From Desulfobacula toluolica Tol2 (GTDB taxonomy: Bacteria; Desulfobacterota; Desulfobacteria; Desulfobacterales; Desulfobacteraceae), in the NCBI RefSeq assembly GCF_000307105.1, contig NC_018645.1, forward strand, positions 4,784,001 to 4,848,000: a DNA stretch of 64,000 nt. Direction: 5' to 3'. The notes below the pieces were generated by a model. That model was not told the DNA's origin and made no database searches. It saw only the letters and a list, made by a program, of their open reading frames with translations. The position numbers were made by a program, and so were the translations under genes. This document shows, piece by piece, positions 54,590 to 64,000 of this stretch (its first letter is position 1; the number at the start of each line of letters is the position of its first letter).

Positions 54590-55409
54590 TATGCATGATA
54601 TGCAAGTGGATAAAGAAACAATTTTAAATATTCTTTATCAATCCGATGTCAGGCTGACCCCTCAAGCGCTTATCAGAGAAATCAAGTCCAGGGTTTTGAT
54701 CACATCTTCAGCAGCCAAAAAGATAGTGAGGCAGCTCATTGATGAACAGGAGCTGTCTTATCATTATCTTTACGGGTCCACCTATGTGGAAAAAAGTTTT
54801 CTAAAGCCGGTCCGCATTACAAGGCATTTTGTTCTCACACCCCCTGGATTTGAGACACAATCCACCCCGACCGATATAGACATTACTATTGAGCCGGGCA
54901 TCTCTTTCGGAGCCGGCCAGCATCCCACCACACAACTTTGTCTTGCCGCAATAGAGTTCTGTTTTTTTGAACAACAACTGATTCATCTTAAACCAGGCCT
55001 TGTCGGCGCGGACATCGGAACCGGTTCCGGTGTGCTGGCCATGGCAATGTGCCTTTCAGGGCTTGCCGCCTGCAATGCTTATGAAATTGATCCGGTGTCC
55101 ATTAATGAAGCTAAAAAAAATATTGCATTAAATCATCTGACAAAACAAATCAACGTCGTTGAAGACACTATGAAAGAGTGCAATTCTCCGGTTTCCATCA
55201 TTTGCGCCAATTTAAGATTTCCCACGCTGAAAACTTTGTCTGATATGATTTGGGATAGCTTGACAGATCATGGCATTGCCATTCTGTCTGGTGTGCGCGA
55301 ATGGGAAACACAAGCCCTTATCGCCTGCTATTCGGCAAAAGGATTTGAGCTTGCCTGGCAAAAACATGACAAACAGTGGTCCGGGTTTGTGTGGATAAAA
55401 AAAAGGTGA
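54576..55409 (+). CDS. ribosomal protein L11 methyltransferase-like (PrmA family)
   Basis: A 277-residue protein. Its second half has the PrmA hallmarks: EPGISFGAGQHPTTQLCL and GADIGTGSGVLAMAMCLSG (SAM loop), then ANLRFPTLKTL in place of the usual NIL motif. The N-terminal domain resembles the L11-recognition part only loosely. It should methylate a protein substrate, possibly L11, but the N-terminal difference leaves that open. Confidence 0.82.
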   Translation: MIPSDMHDMQVDKETILNILYQSDVRLTPQALIREIKSRVLITSSAAKKIVRQLIDEQELSYHYLYGSTYVEKSFLKPVRITRHFVLTPPGFETQSTPTDIDITIEPGISFGAGQHPTTQLCLAAIEFCFFEQQLIHLKPGLVGADIGTGSGVLAMAMCLSGLAACNAYEIDPVSINEAKKNIALNHLTKQINVVEDTMKECNSPVSIICANLRFPTLKTLSDMIWDSLTDHGIAILSGVREWETQALIACYSAKGFELAWQKHDKQWSGFVWIKKR

Positions 55410-55422
55410 TAAACCAAATTGT

Positions 55423-56058
55423 ATGATAAAAACTTTTGTTAAAGTTTTTCTTCTTCTTTTTTTAAGCCTGTTTTTGTACGGAAATATCTATTTTTGGACC
55501 GATGAAAACGGTACCAAGCATTTCAGCAACACAACCGCTCCGTTGGATGAAGCAGTTGAAGAACTGACGGAAAGCCGTGCCGTTCTTCAAAAATTGACAG
55601 CCGTAAAAAATAACCATCAGGTATTTAAGGTATTAAAGGTCTTTGACGGGGATACCATAAAGGTTAGCGGGCTTGATTTGATTTTCAAGATACGGCTGGT
55701 AGGAATAGATTCTCCGGAAATCGGATTCAAAGGTCAAAAAAGCCAGCCTTTCAGCCAAAAAGCAAAGCAGTATCTGGCAGGTTTGGTGGACAATAAAAAC
55801 ATCACCCTTAAAAGTTACGGTATCGGCGGATATAACAGGCAACTGGCAGAAGTTTTTATCGGCAATAAAAATGTAAATATCGCGATGGTAAGGGCCGGGC
55901 TGGCCGAAGTATATAAAGGCAGACGGCCTAAAAATCTTGATTTCCAAGCCTATATAACCGAAGAATCAAAGGCCAGGCAGTCCCGAAAAGGGATGTGGAT
56001 ACAAAAGGCTTCCTATAAAAGTCCCAAGCAGTGGCGAAAAGAACATCCAAGAAAATAA
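55423..56058 (+). CDS. thermonuclease-family protein with DUF4124 domain
   Basis: A 211-residue exported nuclease. A signal peptide (VFLLLFLSLFLYGNIYFW) leads into a DUF4124-type motif YFWTDENGTKHFSNT. The nuclease core is intact: DGDTIKVSGLDLIFKIRLVGIDSPE has the Asp and Arg of the active site, and GYNRQLAEVFIGNKNVNIAMVRAGLAEVY covers the Arg-containing helix. It probably cleaves nucleic acids outside the cytoplasm. Confidence 0.9.
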   Translation: MIKTFVKVFLLLFLSLFLYGNIYFWTDENGTKHFSNTTAPLDEAVEELTESRAVLQKLTAVKNNHQVFKVLKVFDGDTIKVSGLDLIFKIRLVGIDSPEIGFKGQKSQPFSQKAKQYLAGLVDNKNITLKSYGIGGYNRQLAEVFIGNKNVNIAMVRAGLAEVYKGRRPKNLDFQAYITEESKARQSRKGMWIQKASYKSPKQWRKEHPRK

Positions 56059-56207
56059 TTTTAGGATTGCCAAACTCTTTTTAAATGTTTATTCTTTTTT
56101 TCAGGTTAAGGGTGTCACATCTTTCATGCAAATTAAAAGAATGCAAATTAAAAGGTGTGTATTGGGAAATTATTTTTTAAACTATTATAAACAAAGGAGC
56201 CGGTATT

Positions 56208-56447
56208 ATGAAAGAAAGATCACTGAGAAGGCACCAGGAGTTTAAAGCAAAAAGAAAAAGTCAGCAAAATTATAATAGTTGCATTAAAGATTTATCCCCG
56301 TCAGAAAGACAGGCGCTGGGAAACAACCTTGAAAAGTTAAGAAAGGTTTGTGTGGCAAGTCATTTTGATGAACAGGCAAAAAAGCCCGTAAAAAAACCGC
56401 TTCGGGAAATGAAGCATGATATTACAATGAGAGAACAGCTTGGCTGA
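56208..56447 (+). CDS. small basic hypothetical protein
   Basis: A 79-residue protein with a strong ribosome binding site AAGGAG and ATG. It is highly basic at the N-terminus (MKERSLRRHQEFKAKRKSQQ) and helical. No motif is recognised. It ends just before a shared bidirectional terminator with ssb. Confidence 0.7.
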   Translation: MKERSLRRHQEFKAKRKSQQNYNSCIKDLSPSERQALGNNLEKLRKVCVASHFDEQAKKPVKKPLREMKHDITMREQLG

Positions 56448-56464
56448 TTAGAACCATTTTAAAC

Positions 56465-56507
56465 AAAAGCCTCATGGTAGACGATTGGTCAACCATGAGG
56501 CTTTTTT
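56465..56507. terminator. bidirectional intrinsic terminator
   Basis: AAAAGCCTCATGGT pairs with ACCATGAGGCTTTT around a 13-base loop. Runs of A on the left and T on the right allow use from both strands, for the small protein at 56208 and for ssb. Confidence 0.93.
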
Positions 56508-56537
56508 ATTTTTAGAATAACAAAATTTTCAAAACGG

Positions 56538-57086
56538 TTAAAAAGGAATATCATCATCAGGAATAGGCTGCTGTCCGCCGGTCATGCCCGGGCTTGTTGT
56601 ACCCTGGAAATTGCTGTCGCTTCCGGAATCTGGTTTCTGATAACCGCCACCTCCCTGGAATCCTCCACCGCCTTGCTGTCCTCCACCGCCTTGATATCCG
56701 CCGCCCTGCTGGCCGCCACCGCCTTGGAATCCTCCGCCACCGAACTGGTTATCCTGTCTGCCGCCAAGGAATTGAAAATTGGATACCACGATTTCTGTAG
56801 TATAATGGGTTTGACCGTCTTTTTCATAGTTCCGTGTCTGAAGTCTGCCTTCAATATAAACCTGACTGCCTTTTGACAGGTATTTTTCAAGAGTTTCAGC
56901 TGGTTTGCCAAAGGCTACAATGCGATGCCATTCTGTTTTTACCTGTCTGTCACCGGTGTTTTTATCTGTCCATTGTTCGCTTGTGGCAAGGGAAAAATTC
57001 ACGACTGCCAATCCTTGCTGGGAATACCTTATTTCAGGGTCCCGGCCAAGGTTCCCTATGAGCATCACTTTATTAAGACCCGCCAT
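56538..57086 (-). CDS. ssb: single-stranded DNA-binding protein
   Basis: A 182-residue SSB. The OB fold starts [20 protein letters not shown]; a long glycine/glutamine-rich linker ([19 protein letters not shown]...) follows, and the acidic tip PDDDIPF binds partner proteins. The linker is longer and more repetitive than usual. It is transcribed leftwards into the shared terminator. Confidence 0.97.
   Translation of the reverse strand: MAGLNKVMLIGNLGRDPEIRYSQQGLAVVNFSLATSEQWTDKNTGDRQVKTEWHRIVAFGKPAETLEKYLSKGSQVYIEGRLQTRNYEKDGQTHYTTEIVVSNFQFLGGRQDNQFGGGGFQGGGGQQGGGYQGGGGQQGGGGFQGGGGYQKPDSGSDSNFQGTTSPGMTGGQQPIPDDDIPF
56642..56748. repeat. degenerate repeats coding for the SSB linker
   Basis: Short repeats of the type CCGCCGCCCTGCTG and CCACCGCCTTG code on the minus strand for [13 protein letters not shown] units. 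Their number is likely to vary between strains. Confidence 0.85.
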
Positions 57087-57230
57087 TTATATTCTCCTGT
57101 TTTTGGATAAGATTTAAGATGTTCATTTTTTTAAACTATTTACCTGATTCAAAACCCGGTGTCAAAGGGATAATTTTTTTCACCGGGCATTTGAAGCGTA
57201 ACTATTGACAATTCTTGGGGTTACAGTTAT

Positions 57231-57250
57231 GTTGCTATTAGGGTAGCAAC
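57231..57250. promoter_or_regulatory. operator-like palindrome of the TrmB-type regulator
   Basis: GTTGCTA-N6-TAGCAAC is a perfect 7-bp dyad ending 6 bases before the GGAGG of the regulator gene. The position would block translation initiation or transcription start, so autoregulation by the TrmB-type protein is plausible. Confidence 0.5.
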
Positions 57251-57265
57251 ATTTTGGAGGATAAA

Positions 57266-58054
57266 ATGGAATCCTTTTCAAATCTAAAAGATCTTGGATT
57301 TTCACAATATGAAGCCGCCTGTTATATGGCCCTGGTAAGCCATCACCCGGTGAACGGGTCCCAGTTGAGCAAGCAATCAGGGATTGCCAGATCAAGGATA
57401 TATGATGTGTTGCGCAGCCTGATTTCCAAGGGTTATGTGATGAACATCAATGCCGGCCAATATGCACCCCTGCCTCCGGATGAATTGATCAGACAGCTGA
57501 AAAAAAAATTTAACACAAGCATCAAAGCATTTGAAGAGCAGATCGCAAAGGCCTGCCAAAAGAATGCTGTTGAATATGTCTGGACCCTTACCGGGTATGA
57601 CGCGGTCATGGAAAAAGCCATGGAAATGATCAAAGAGGCGAAACAGGAAATTTATGTCAGATTGTTTCCCGAGGCAGACCTGCACCTGGGCAGATATTTG
57701 ACGGATGCAGACAAACGAGGTGTAAATATTCGCTATATTGCCATGGGCAGGATTGAAAAAAAATTTGATGTGCAGGTGATGCACCCGGATTGCGATCAGT
57801 TACAGCAGACCATTGGCGGACGATCCATAGATGTGATCATCGATAAAAAACAAGCCCTTGTGGGTATATTTGAAACCGGCAATGAAGATCAATCCCCCAT
57901 CAACTGGACAAAAAATCAATGGGTTATCCTGGCAAACCGGGACAGTCTGCGCCATGATTTCTACCACAGCTTTCTGGAAAAAATGATAGACCGGCACCAG
58001 GAACTGACACACGACGAACAACGAATTTACGAGATCATAAAATCGGATAATTAG
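57266..58054 (+). CDS. TrmB-family transcriptional regulator
   Basis: A 262-residue protein. A winged-helix domain begins at the N-terminus (FSNLKDLGFSQYEAACYMAL; SQLSKQSGIARSRIYDVLRSL), and a TrmB-type effector domain follows (VEYVWTLTGYDAVMEKAMEMI). TrmB regulators sense sugars or amino acids and usually repress. ATG 57266 was chosen because GGAGG lies 5 bases before it. The aminotransferase gene starts 12 bases after its stop, so it probably controls amino acid metabolism. Confidence 0.88.
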   Translation: MESFSNLKDLGFSQYEAACYMALVSHHPVNGSQLSKQSGIARSRIYDVLRSLISKGYVMNINAGQYAPLPPDELIRQLKKKFNTSIKAFEEQIAKACQKNAVEYVWTLTGYDAVMEKAMEMIKEAKQEIYVRLFPEADLHLGRYLTDADKRGVNIRYIAMGRIEKKFDVQVMHPDCDQLQQTIGGRSIDVIIDKKQALVGIFETGNEDQSPINWTKNQWVILANRDSLRHDFYHSFLEKMIDRHQELTHDEQRIYEIIKSDN

Positions 58055-58066
58055 AGGAGGTGTCGT

Positions 58067-59347
58067 ATGACTGCAATAAGAAAAATTCATCATTTCAACG
58101 GATTCTCCACCGAGAATGACAACACCATTTTTAAATTGGAAGAAAATTATGGTGCCCACCATTATGACAGGATCGGTCTGGTTGTCAGGCAGGCAAAAGG
58201 ATGCTGGCTGACCGATGAAAAAGGCAATAAATACCTGGATTGTCTGGCTGCTTATTCTGCGGCAAATCCGGGTCACCATCACCCCGTTATTACTCGAGCG
58301 GTCATGGATGCGTTGACTGGAAATTATGCTTCGGTATTGTCCAATGTCGTATTTACTGACCCGCTGGGAATTTTTCTGTCCAAGGCTGCCAGCTTTGCTC
58401 CCCAGATGGCACCCAGGTTTGGTAATCACGGAAACAAAGTGCTGCCCAAAAACGGCGGGGTTGAATCCGTTGAAACGGCCATAAAAACCATGCGGTATTT
58501 TGGATTCAAGCACAAAGGAATTGAAGACGGAAAACAGCAGATCATTGTGTTTGACGGCAATTTTCACGGCAGAACCATTTGCGTTGTTTCTTTTTCATCC
58601 ACCCCAAAATACAAACATGGCTTTGGGCCTTTGATCCCCGGGTTTGTATCCGTTGAATTCGGCAACCTTGAACAGGTCAAAAAAGCCATCACACCCAACA
58701 CATGCGGCATCCTTGTGGAGCCCATGCAAGGAGAAGGAGGAATGAGAATACCGCCTGAAGGCTTTCTCAAAGGGCTTCGACAGCTGGCCGACGACCATGA
58801 TCTTCTGCTGATCTGTGATGAAATCCAGGTTGGTCTGGGGAGAACAGGGAAAAAATTTGCCTTTGAACATGAAAACATTGTTCCTGACGGGGTGATTCTT
58901 GGAAAAGCATTATCCGGAGGTCTTGTTCCCCTGTCCGTGTTTATTACCAATGCAAAAATTATGGATATGGTTTTCTCCAAAGGATCAGACGGGTCTACTT
59001 TTGGCGGGTATCCTCTTGCCTGTGTGGCAGGAACAGCTGCTTTAAAGATTTTTGAACAAGAAAAACTGGCTGAAAAAGCCGCTGAACAAGGAAGAATCCT
59101 GAAAGCCAAAATTGAACAAATTGCCAAAAAATCCGTTCATGTCAAAGAGGTCAGAGGCAAAGGGCTTTTCATCGGAATAGAAATGAAAAACGGCAATGCC
59201 ATGGAATTTTGCCGCAAGCTGTTAAAATTCGGTTTGATTGTCAATGACAGCCACGGGCATACCATCCGGATTTCTCCGCCCCTCATTATCAATGACCGGG
59301 AAATAGAATTTATGGTTAAACAGCTTGAAAAAGTTTTGGCAGATTAA
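58067..59347 (+). CDS. class III aminotransferase, ornithine aminotransferase-like
   Basis: A 426-residue PLP enzyme. It has the class III features AAYSAANPGHHHP near residue 65, NGGVESVETAIKTMRYFGF, FHGRTICVVSFSSTP, CDEIQVGLGRTGK, and the PLP lysine in VILGKALSGG. The pattern fits ornithine--oxo-acid transaminase (RocD) rather than acetylornithine aminotransferase, but substrate needs testing. GAGGAGG lies 6 bases upstream of ATG. It shares an operon with the TrmB-type regulator. Confidence 0.88.
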   Translation: MTAIRKIHHFNGFSTENDNTIFKLEENYGAHHYDRIGLVVRQAKGCWLTDEKGNKYLDCLAAYSAANPGHHHPVITRAVMDALTGNYASVLSNVVFTDPLGIFLSKAASFAPQMAPRFGNHGNKVLPKNGGVESVETAIKTMRYFGFKHKGIEDGKQQIIVFDGNFHGRTICVVSFSSTPKYKHGFGPLIPGFVSVEFGNLEQVKKAITPNTCGILVEPMQGEGGMRIPPEGFLKGLRQLADDHDLLLICDEIQVGLGRTGKKFAFEHENIVPDGVILGKALSGGLVPLSVFITNAKIMDMVFSKGSDGSTFGGYPLACVAGTAALKIFEQEKLAEKAAEQGRILKAKIEQIAKKSVHVKEVRGKGLFIGIEMKNGNAMEFCRKLLKFGLIVNDSHGHTIRISPPLIINDREIEFMVKQLEKVLAD

Positions 59348-59633
59348 AAAAATCTTAATTTAAAATAGTATGTCAGGGTTTTAATGCTGTTGCAAAAATA
59401 ATCGGTTAACATCTCTTGAAAGCTATACGATTATTGTATGGTTTGACGGTATTTTTAATGATTCTTTTTAAGATTAGCCCCATACTCAAACATCAGCATT
59501 GGCCTCTGAATACCTTCAAAATTGTGTTTTCGCATACAGGCTGACTTGAAACCAGGTTGAAAAAAAAAGTGATTTGTCTTATAAATCCCGGAAGCTGAAA
59601 TATTATGTAAAAATCATACAAAAAGGAAGAGCT

Positions 59634-60047
59634 ATGCTGGAAAAAATTGATTGGAAACAAGACTATAAAATAGGAATTGAGGAGATAGACTTCCAGCATC
59701 AATATTTTACTCTGCTGATCAATAAATTGATTGATGATCTGGTTGAACCCAAAGATGACTATTACAATTGCAGACTATTGGAAGAGCTTTCACAGTATGC
59801 ATCCTTTCACTTTATCAGCGAAGAAAACAGAATGATTCGCTGCAACTACCCGTTTATTGAAGACCATAAGGATCTTCACCGCAACCTTATCAGCCAGTTA
59901 AATGATCAAATCAATTATTTTAAGATGGCCAAATCAACAATTGAAGACATTATCAGTTTTTTAACGGAATGGTTTCTTCATCATACCGTTGAAAAAGACC
60001 ATGAATTCGGAGAGTATTTTAAGGAAACAAATAAAAATGTCAAATAA
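59634..60047 (+). CDS. bacteriohemerythrin
   Basis: A 137-residue di-iron oxygen-binding protein. The ligand pattern is intact: His in DFQHQYF, HF and EE in ASFHFISEENRMI, and the last His pair with acidic residue in LFHHTVEKDHEFG near the end. ATG 59634 was chosen because AAGGAAG lies before it. It may store, deliver or sense oxygen, or protect anaerobic enzymes. Its end overlaps the next gene's start, so the kinase downstream likely reacts to oxygen. Confidence 0.95.
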   Translation: MLEKIDWKQDYKIGIEEIDFQHQYFTLLINKLIDDLVEPKDDYYNCRLLEELSQYASFHFISEENRMIRCNYPFIEDHKDLHRNLISQLNDQINYFKMAKSTIEDIISFLTEWFLHHTVEKDHEFGEYFKETNKNVK

Positions 60048-62637
60048 AGCTGTTTCTTCTATACCATTTGAAAAAAATAAATTTGTTTTGATTGTTACCG
60101 ATACCGGATGTTCGAATATTTTATCTGAAATTCTCTCAGGAGCAGGCTATAGAATTGATTATGCTAAAACCTGTAGGGTAGTACTGGACATTGTAAAAAA
60201 AAAACTGCCGGACATAGTCATCATAGATATTCAAAGGCCTGGCAACCATGAATTTGAACTCTGCCGGACATTAAACTCAAATGATATCTCCCTTAATATT
60301 CCAATCATCTTTATATGCACTCTGCCGGAATTGGATGATAAGGAAAAAGCCTTTGAGGCCGGTTGTTATGACTTTATAACAAAACCTTTCTTTGCAGTTG
60401 AATTGTTGTCACGAATCAAGAATTGCATCATGATGCAGCAACATCAAAAACAACTTGAACAGATAATCCATGAAAGGACCCTGGCTTTACAACAAGAGCA
60501 AGATAAATTAAGGCGGGAATTACAGATACGCACACAAAATGCTGTGATCAGAGAAAATCAACTCAAACTGCTGTCCTTGAGCTTTGATATCAGCCAAACC
60601 ATGATTCAGGGGAAAACCATTACGCAAATGCTGCAAAATTGCTGTGAACTCATTGTTCACCATCTGGATGCTGTGTTTACCCGTGTCTGGCTTATTGATG
60701 AGCTTCAAAATGTTCTGGTGCTGCAGGCAAGCGCCGGAATGTACACAAGTATCAACGGCAAACATAGCCGAAAATCTGTTGCCTGCACCAACAAGATAGG
60801 AAAAATTTTTTTAACCAAATCTCCTCATACAACCAATGCTATTATGGGTGACTTTCAGGTTTGTGACCAGGAATGGGCAAAGAAGGAAAAAATGGTTTCT
60901 TTTGCAGGCCATCCCCTTGTGGTGGATGATAAGGTGATTGGTGTTGTTGCCATGTTCTCGAAAAACATCCTGTCAAATATGGTTATGAAGTCGCTTGAGA
61001 GCGTGGCCAATAGCATTTCCCTGGGGGTGCGGCGCAAATTGTCCGAAGCATCTTTGCTTGCAAGTGAGACCCGGTTTCGGGATTTGATCGAGGATACAGT
61101 TGATTGGATATGGGAATTGAATCATGAAGGCGTCTATACCTATAGCAGTCCCCGGGTGTTTAATCTGCTCGGGTATGATCCCGGCGAAATTATGGGCAAG
61201 ACCCCTTTTGAATTTATGCCGCCTGAGGAAGGTTTGAAAATGCAGACTATTTTCCGGGAAATGGTTTCCGGGCAGAAGATGTTCAGTGCCATTGAAAACA
61301 CTTGTCTACATAAAAACGGTAACAAGGTGGTTCTTGAAGCCAGTGCCAGGCCGATATTCAATGATGACGGAACCTTATGGGGATACCGGGGGATCAACCG
61401 TGATATTACCGAGAGAAAAAATTCTCAGGAGGCGCTTAGGCAAAGAGACGAGCAGCTTCGCCAGACCCAGAAAATGGAGGCCATCGGAACCCTGGCAGGG
61501 GGAATTGCCCATGATTTTAATAATATTCTTGCAGCTATCCTGGGATATACGGAACTGGCTCTTTTCGATCTTCCTGAAGAAAGCAGAAAAAAACACGAGC
61601 TTGATCAGGTCTTAAAAGCAGGGCACCGGGCCAAAGAATTAATCCGGCAGATACTGACATTCAGCCGAAAAAGCGATCAAATGCTGAGACCGCTGCGTGT
61701 CCAGATCATTGCCAAGGAAGTTGTAAAACTGTTACGATCCTCCATCCCGTCAACAATTAGTATCAAACAAAATATTGATCCGGGCTGTGAAAATGTTGTT
61801 GCTGATCCGACACAGATTCATCAGGTTTTTATGAATCTGTGTACCAATGCATATCATGCCATGAAAGAATCTGGAGGTGTTTTAAACATTTCTTTGCAGC
61901 AGATACAATTAAACCGTGAAGATCTTAATGGCAATCTTAATATTAAAACAGGGTCTTATCTGAAATTAGAGGTCAGTGACTCAGGCATTGGCATTCCCAA
62001 AGACATTCAAAATAAAATTTTTGAGCCATACTATACCACCAAGGGCATGGGAGAAGGCACGGGCCTTGGCCTTGCGGTCGTACACGGCATTGTCAAAAAT
62101 CTGCACGGGGATATTACCGTAAACAGTGAACCCGGCAAAGGAACAGCATTTTGCGTTTATCTGCCTGTGGCAAAAGCAACAAAAAAAAATGTTCGGGAAA
62201 GATCTATGGCACCGGTTCCAACCGGCAAGGAACACATTCTCCTGGTGGATGATGACGAAGACCTTGCCCGGATGCATAAACAAATGCTTGAAAGACTTGG
62301 GTATAAAGTTACTGTGTTGACATCCAGCGTTGAAACTCTGGATGTGTTTCAAAATTCTCCCAACGGATTTGATCTGGTAATGACGGATATGACTATGCCG
62401 GGCATGACAGGGGCGGAACTTGCCCGGCGGATTTTTAAAATAAAACCCGATATGCCGGTGATTTTATGTACAGGATACAGTGAGATAATAAATGCCGAGC
62501 AGGCCAAGGCCATGGGCATTAATGCCTACTTGTCAAAACCGATCCTTAAAAGGGAATTGGCTGATGTCGTCAGAACTGTTCTGGATGAAACTAAAGAGAT
62601 AAATATCAAAGAAAAAAAATATTGGACAACATATTAA
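60037..62637 (+). CDS. hybrid histidine kinase (REC-GAF-PAS-HisKA-HATPase-REC)
   Basis: An 866-residue cytoplasmic kinase. A first receiver has Asp64 (VIIDIQRPG); a coiled coil, a GAF domain (about 195-330) and a PAS domain (about 345-460) follow. The HisKA box has His492 ([10 protein letters not shown]); the ATP-binding part shows [10 protein letters not shown] and DSGIGIPKD with [11 protein letters not shown]; a last receiver has Asp784 ([11 protein letters not shown]). ATG 60037 was chosen for the AAGGAA upstream and the overlap with the preceding stop. It fits between bacteriohemerythrin and a sigma-54 regulator, so it likely signals an oxygen or redox state. Confidence 0.92.
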   Translation: MSNKAVSSIPFEKNKFVLIVTDTGCSNILSEILSGAGYRIDYAKTCRVVLDIVKKKLPDIVIIDIQRPGNHEFELCRTLNSNDISLNIPIIFICTLPELDDKEKAFEAGCYDFITKPFFAVELLSRIKNCIMMQQHQKQLEQIIHERTLALQQEQDKLRRELQIRTQNAVIRENQLKLLSLSFDISQTMIQGKTITQMLQNCCELIVHHLDAVFTRVWLIDELQNVLVLQASAGMYTSINGKHSRKSVACTNKIGKIFLTKSPHTTNAIMGDFQVCDQEWAKKEKMVSFAGHPLVVDDKVIGVVAMFSKNILSNMVMKSLESVANSISLGVRRKLSEASLLASETRFRDLIEDTVDWIWELNHEGVYTYSSPRVFNLLGYDPGEIMGKTPFEFMPPEEGLKMQTIFREMVSGQKMFSAIENTCLHKNGNKVVLEASARPIFNDDGTLWGYRGINRDITERKNSQEALRQRDEQLRQTQKMEAIGTLAGGIAHDFNNILAAILGYTELALFDLPEESRKKHELDQVLKAGHRAKELIRQILTFSRKSDQMLRPLRVQIIAKEVVKLLRSSIPSTISIKQNIDPGCENVVADPTQIHQVFMNLCTNAYHAMKESGGVLNISLQQIQLNREDLNGNLNIKTGSYLKLEVSDSGIGIPKDIQNKIFEPYYTTKGMGEGTGLGLAVVHGIVKNLHGDITVNSEPGKGTAFCVYLPVAKATKKNVRERSMAPVPTGKEHILLVDDDEDLARMHKQMLERLGYKVTVLTSSVETLDVFQNSPNGFDLVMTDMTMPGMTGAELARRIFKIKPDMPVILCTGYSEIINAEQAKAMGINAYLSKPILKRELADVVRTVLDETKEINIKEKKYWTTY

Positions 62638-62647
62638 AGGAAACTTT

Positions 62648-64000
62648 ATGGCCGGAATATTGATCATAGATGACGAACCCCAGATACGAGAGCTTTTAAT
62701 AAAACACCTGAATGAACTTGATCAAATGCCAATGGTTGCCGAAACACTTGCCGATGGACTGGAGATGGTCGCTTCAGGGACGTTTGACCTTATATTTCTT
62801 GATGTAAATCTGCCGGACGGAAATGGTATTGAAGCCCTTCCTCTTATCAAAAACTCAAGATCTGAACCTGAAGTCATTATCATAACCGGAGAAGGCGATG
62901 AGCAAGGTGCAAAAATGGCAATTGACAGCGGGGCCTGGGATTATATATTAAAACCTTTTTCAGGGTATGAAATCAAACTGCAAGTCAAACGCTCCCTGGA
63001 TTTTCGGGCATCAAAAAAAGCTCTGAATTCTTCACCTGAAAAAATTTTAAACAGATCCAGCATCATTGGGTCAAGCCCCAAACTTCTGTCACGACTGAAC
63101 ATGGTTGCACAATGCGCCAAAAGTGATGCCAATGTATTGATTACCGGGCAGACAGGAACCGGAAAGGAATTGTTTGCCAAAGTTGTTCATATGAACAGCC
63201 GGCAGGAAAAGAATAATTTTGTGGTGGTGGACTGTGCATCCCTTCCGGAACAGCTTGTTGAAAGCGTGCTGTTTGGCCATGTCAAAGGAGCTTATACAGG
63301 GGCGGATTCCAATCAGGACGGGCTGGTGAAAAAAGCGGATGGAGGAACTCTTTTTCTTGATGAAATCGGAGAACTGCCCTTATCCATACAAAAAAAATTT
63401 TTAAGAATTCTTCAGGAACGAAGATTTAAACCAGTTGGCGGCACAAACGAGGTCGTGAGTCATTTCAGGCTTGTTTCGGCAACCAACCGGAATCTTGAAG
63501 AAATGGTCAAAGAAAATCAATTTAGAAATGATCTGCTTTTTCGGCTCAGAACTATTCACATTGATTTGCCCCCTTTAAAAGAGTGTAAAGAAGACATCAA
63601 GGATCTTACCCTTCATTATATTTATACCTTGTGCAATCATCACGGTTTTGAAAACAAAGGGTTTGTCTCCGAGTTTTTAAAAGCGCTTGAATCCTATGAC
63701 TGGCCCGGAAATATCAGGGAGCTTATCAGCAGCCTGGAAAAAGCCATACTGGCTGATCCAGCGTCTCCGATTCTTTATCCCAATTGTTTGCCCAACCCGA
63801 TAAGAATACACTATATTCAATCTTCCATGAACAAAACCAGGGCAGGGTGTGATTTTAAGCGTGTCAGCCAAACATCGGACAAGTTTCAATCCATTGATCT
63901 GCCGGATAATCTATTAGATCCCATCAAACCTCTAAAACAGGTAAAAGACGTGGCAATCAGCATAATTGAAAAGATCTATCTTGAAAAGCTGATGCAGTCA
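62648..64000 (+). CDS. sigma-54-dependent response regulator (NtrC/AtoC type), 3' end cut off
   Basis: At least 451 residues with the end beyond the window. The receiver domain has Asp52 (FLDVNLPDG); the AAA+ domain has Walker A GQTGTGKE (167-174), GAYTGA (sigma-54 contact), and Walker B LFLDEIGELP. A DNA-binding domain is not in view but its start lies close to the edge. It is the output partner of the kinase just upstream (9 bases) and may act at sigma-54 promoters such as that at 39281. Confidence 0.93.
   Translation, partial: MAGILIIDDEPQIRELLIKHLNELDQMPMVAETLADGLEMVASGTFDLIFLDVNLPDGNGIEALPLIKNSRSEPEVIIITGEGDEQGAKMAIDSGAWDYILKPFSGYEIKLQVKRSLDFRASKKALNSSPEKILNRSSIIGSSPKLLSRLNMVAQCAKSDANVLITGQTGTGKELFAKVVHMNSRQEKNNFVVVDCASLPEQLVESVLFGHVKGAYTGADSNQDGLVKKADGGTLFLDEIGELPLSIQKKFLRILQERRFKPVGGTNEVVSHFRLVSATNRNLEEMVKENQFRNDLLFRLRTIHIDLPPLKECKEDIKDLTLHYIYTLCNHHGFENKGFVSEFLKALESYDWPGNIRELISSLEKAILADPASPILYPNCLPNPIRIHYIQSSMNKTRAGCDFKRVSQTSDKFQSIDLPDNLLDPIKPLKQVKDVAISIIEKIYLEKLMQS

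Overview
The window looks like a chromosomal piece of a strictly anaerobic, probably sulfate-reducing Desulfobacterota (Desulfobacter/Desulfobacula-like) bacterium. The reasons are a single-chain pyruvate:ferredoxin oxidoreductase, a second 2-oxoacid:ferredoxin oxidoreductase, an HdrD/GlpC-type Fe-S protein, a DVU0298-family protein, single-cluster ferredoxin, bacteriohemerythrin, sigma-54 promoters and activators, and an in-frame TGA that reads as selenocysteine. The species assignment is inference; there is no rRNA or tRNA in the window.

Layout. 1-5340: metabolic and hypothetical genes (DUF523, acyl-CoA dehydrogenase, MetE-like methyltransferase, transglutaminase-like protein). 5549-8652: a sigma-54 regulated unit (DVU0298-family HEAT-like protein, small protein, ferredoxin) followed by a Cys-rich PAS sigma-54 activator; both transcripts carry the same two-hairpin leader. 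8754-9208: cold-shock protein with its own promoter and terminator. 9755-13234: a membrane/sulfur operon (TVP38, membrane-anchored selenocysteine rhodanese, Fe-S/TVP38 fusion). 13438-24131: pyruvate:ferredoxin oxidoreductase, an M23 peptidase, an acyl-CoA ligase and a GltD-like/PorA/PorB cluster. 24584-28980: TSUP transporter, periplasmic binding protein and hybrid kinase. 29193-32169: LOG protein and a double-barrel KamA-like radical SAM protein. 32272-40407: two diguanylate cyclases flanking an RND efflux operon. 40397-44416: fused HisHF, a methyltransferase and AsnS. 44499-53479: radical SAM/DUF2344 protein, RNase G, then the classic rpmH-rnpA-yidD-yidC-jag-mnmE cluster. 53572-57086: small conserved genes, a nuclease and ssb. 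57266-59347: TrmB-type regulator with ornithine aminotransferase. 59634-64000: bacteriohemerythrin, hybrid kinase and NtrC-type regulator (cut by the window end).

Most interesting: (1) the rhodanese at 10465-11457, whose catalytic cysteine codon is TGA, followed by a good bacterial SECIS-like hairpin, in an operon with two TVP38-type membrane proteins; and (2) a duplicated leader element at 5732-5807 and 7156-7228 with conserved loops, compensatory base changes and a possible alternative pairing, which looks like an undescribed cis-regulatory RNA controlling a small Fe-S gene system and its own activator.
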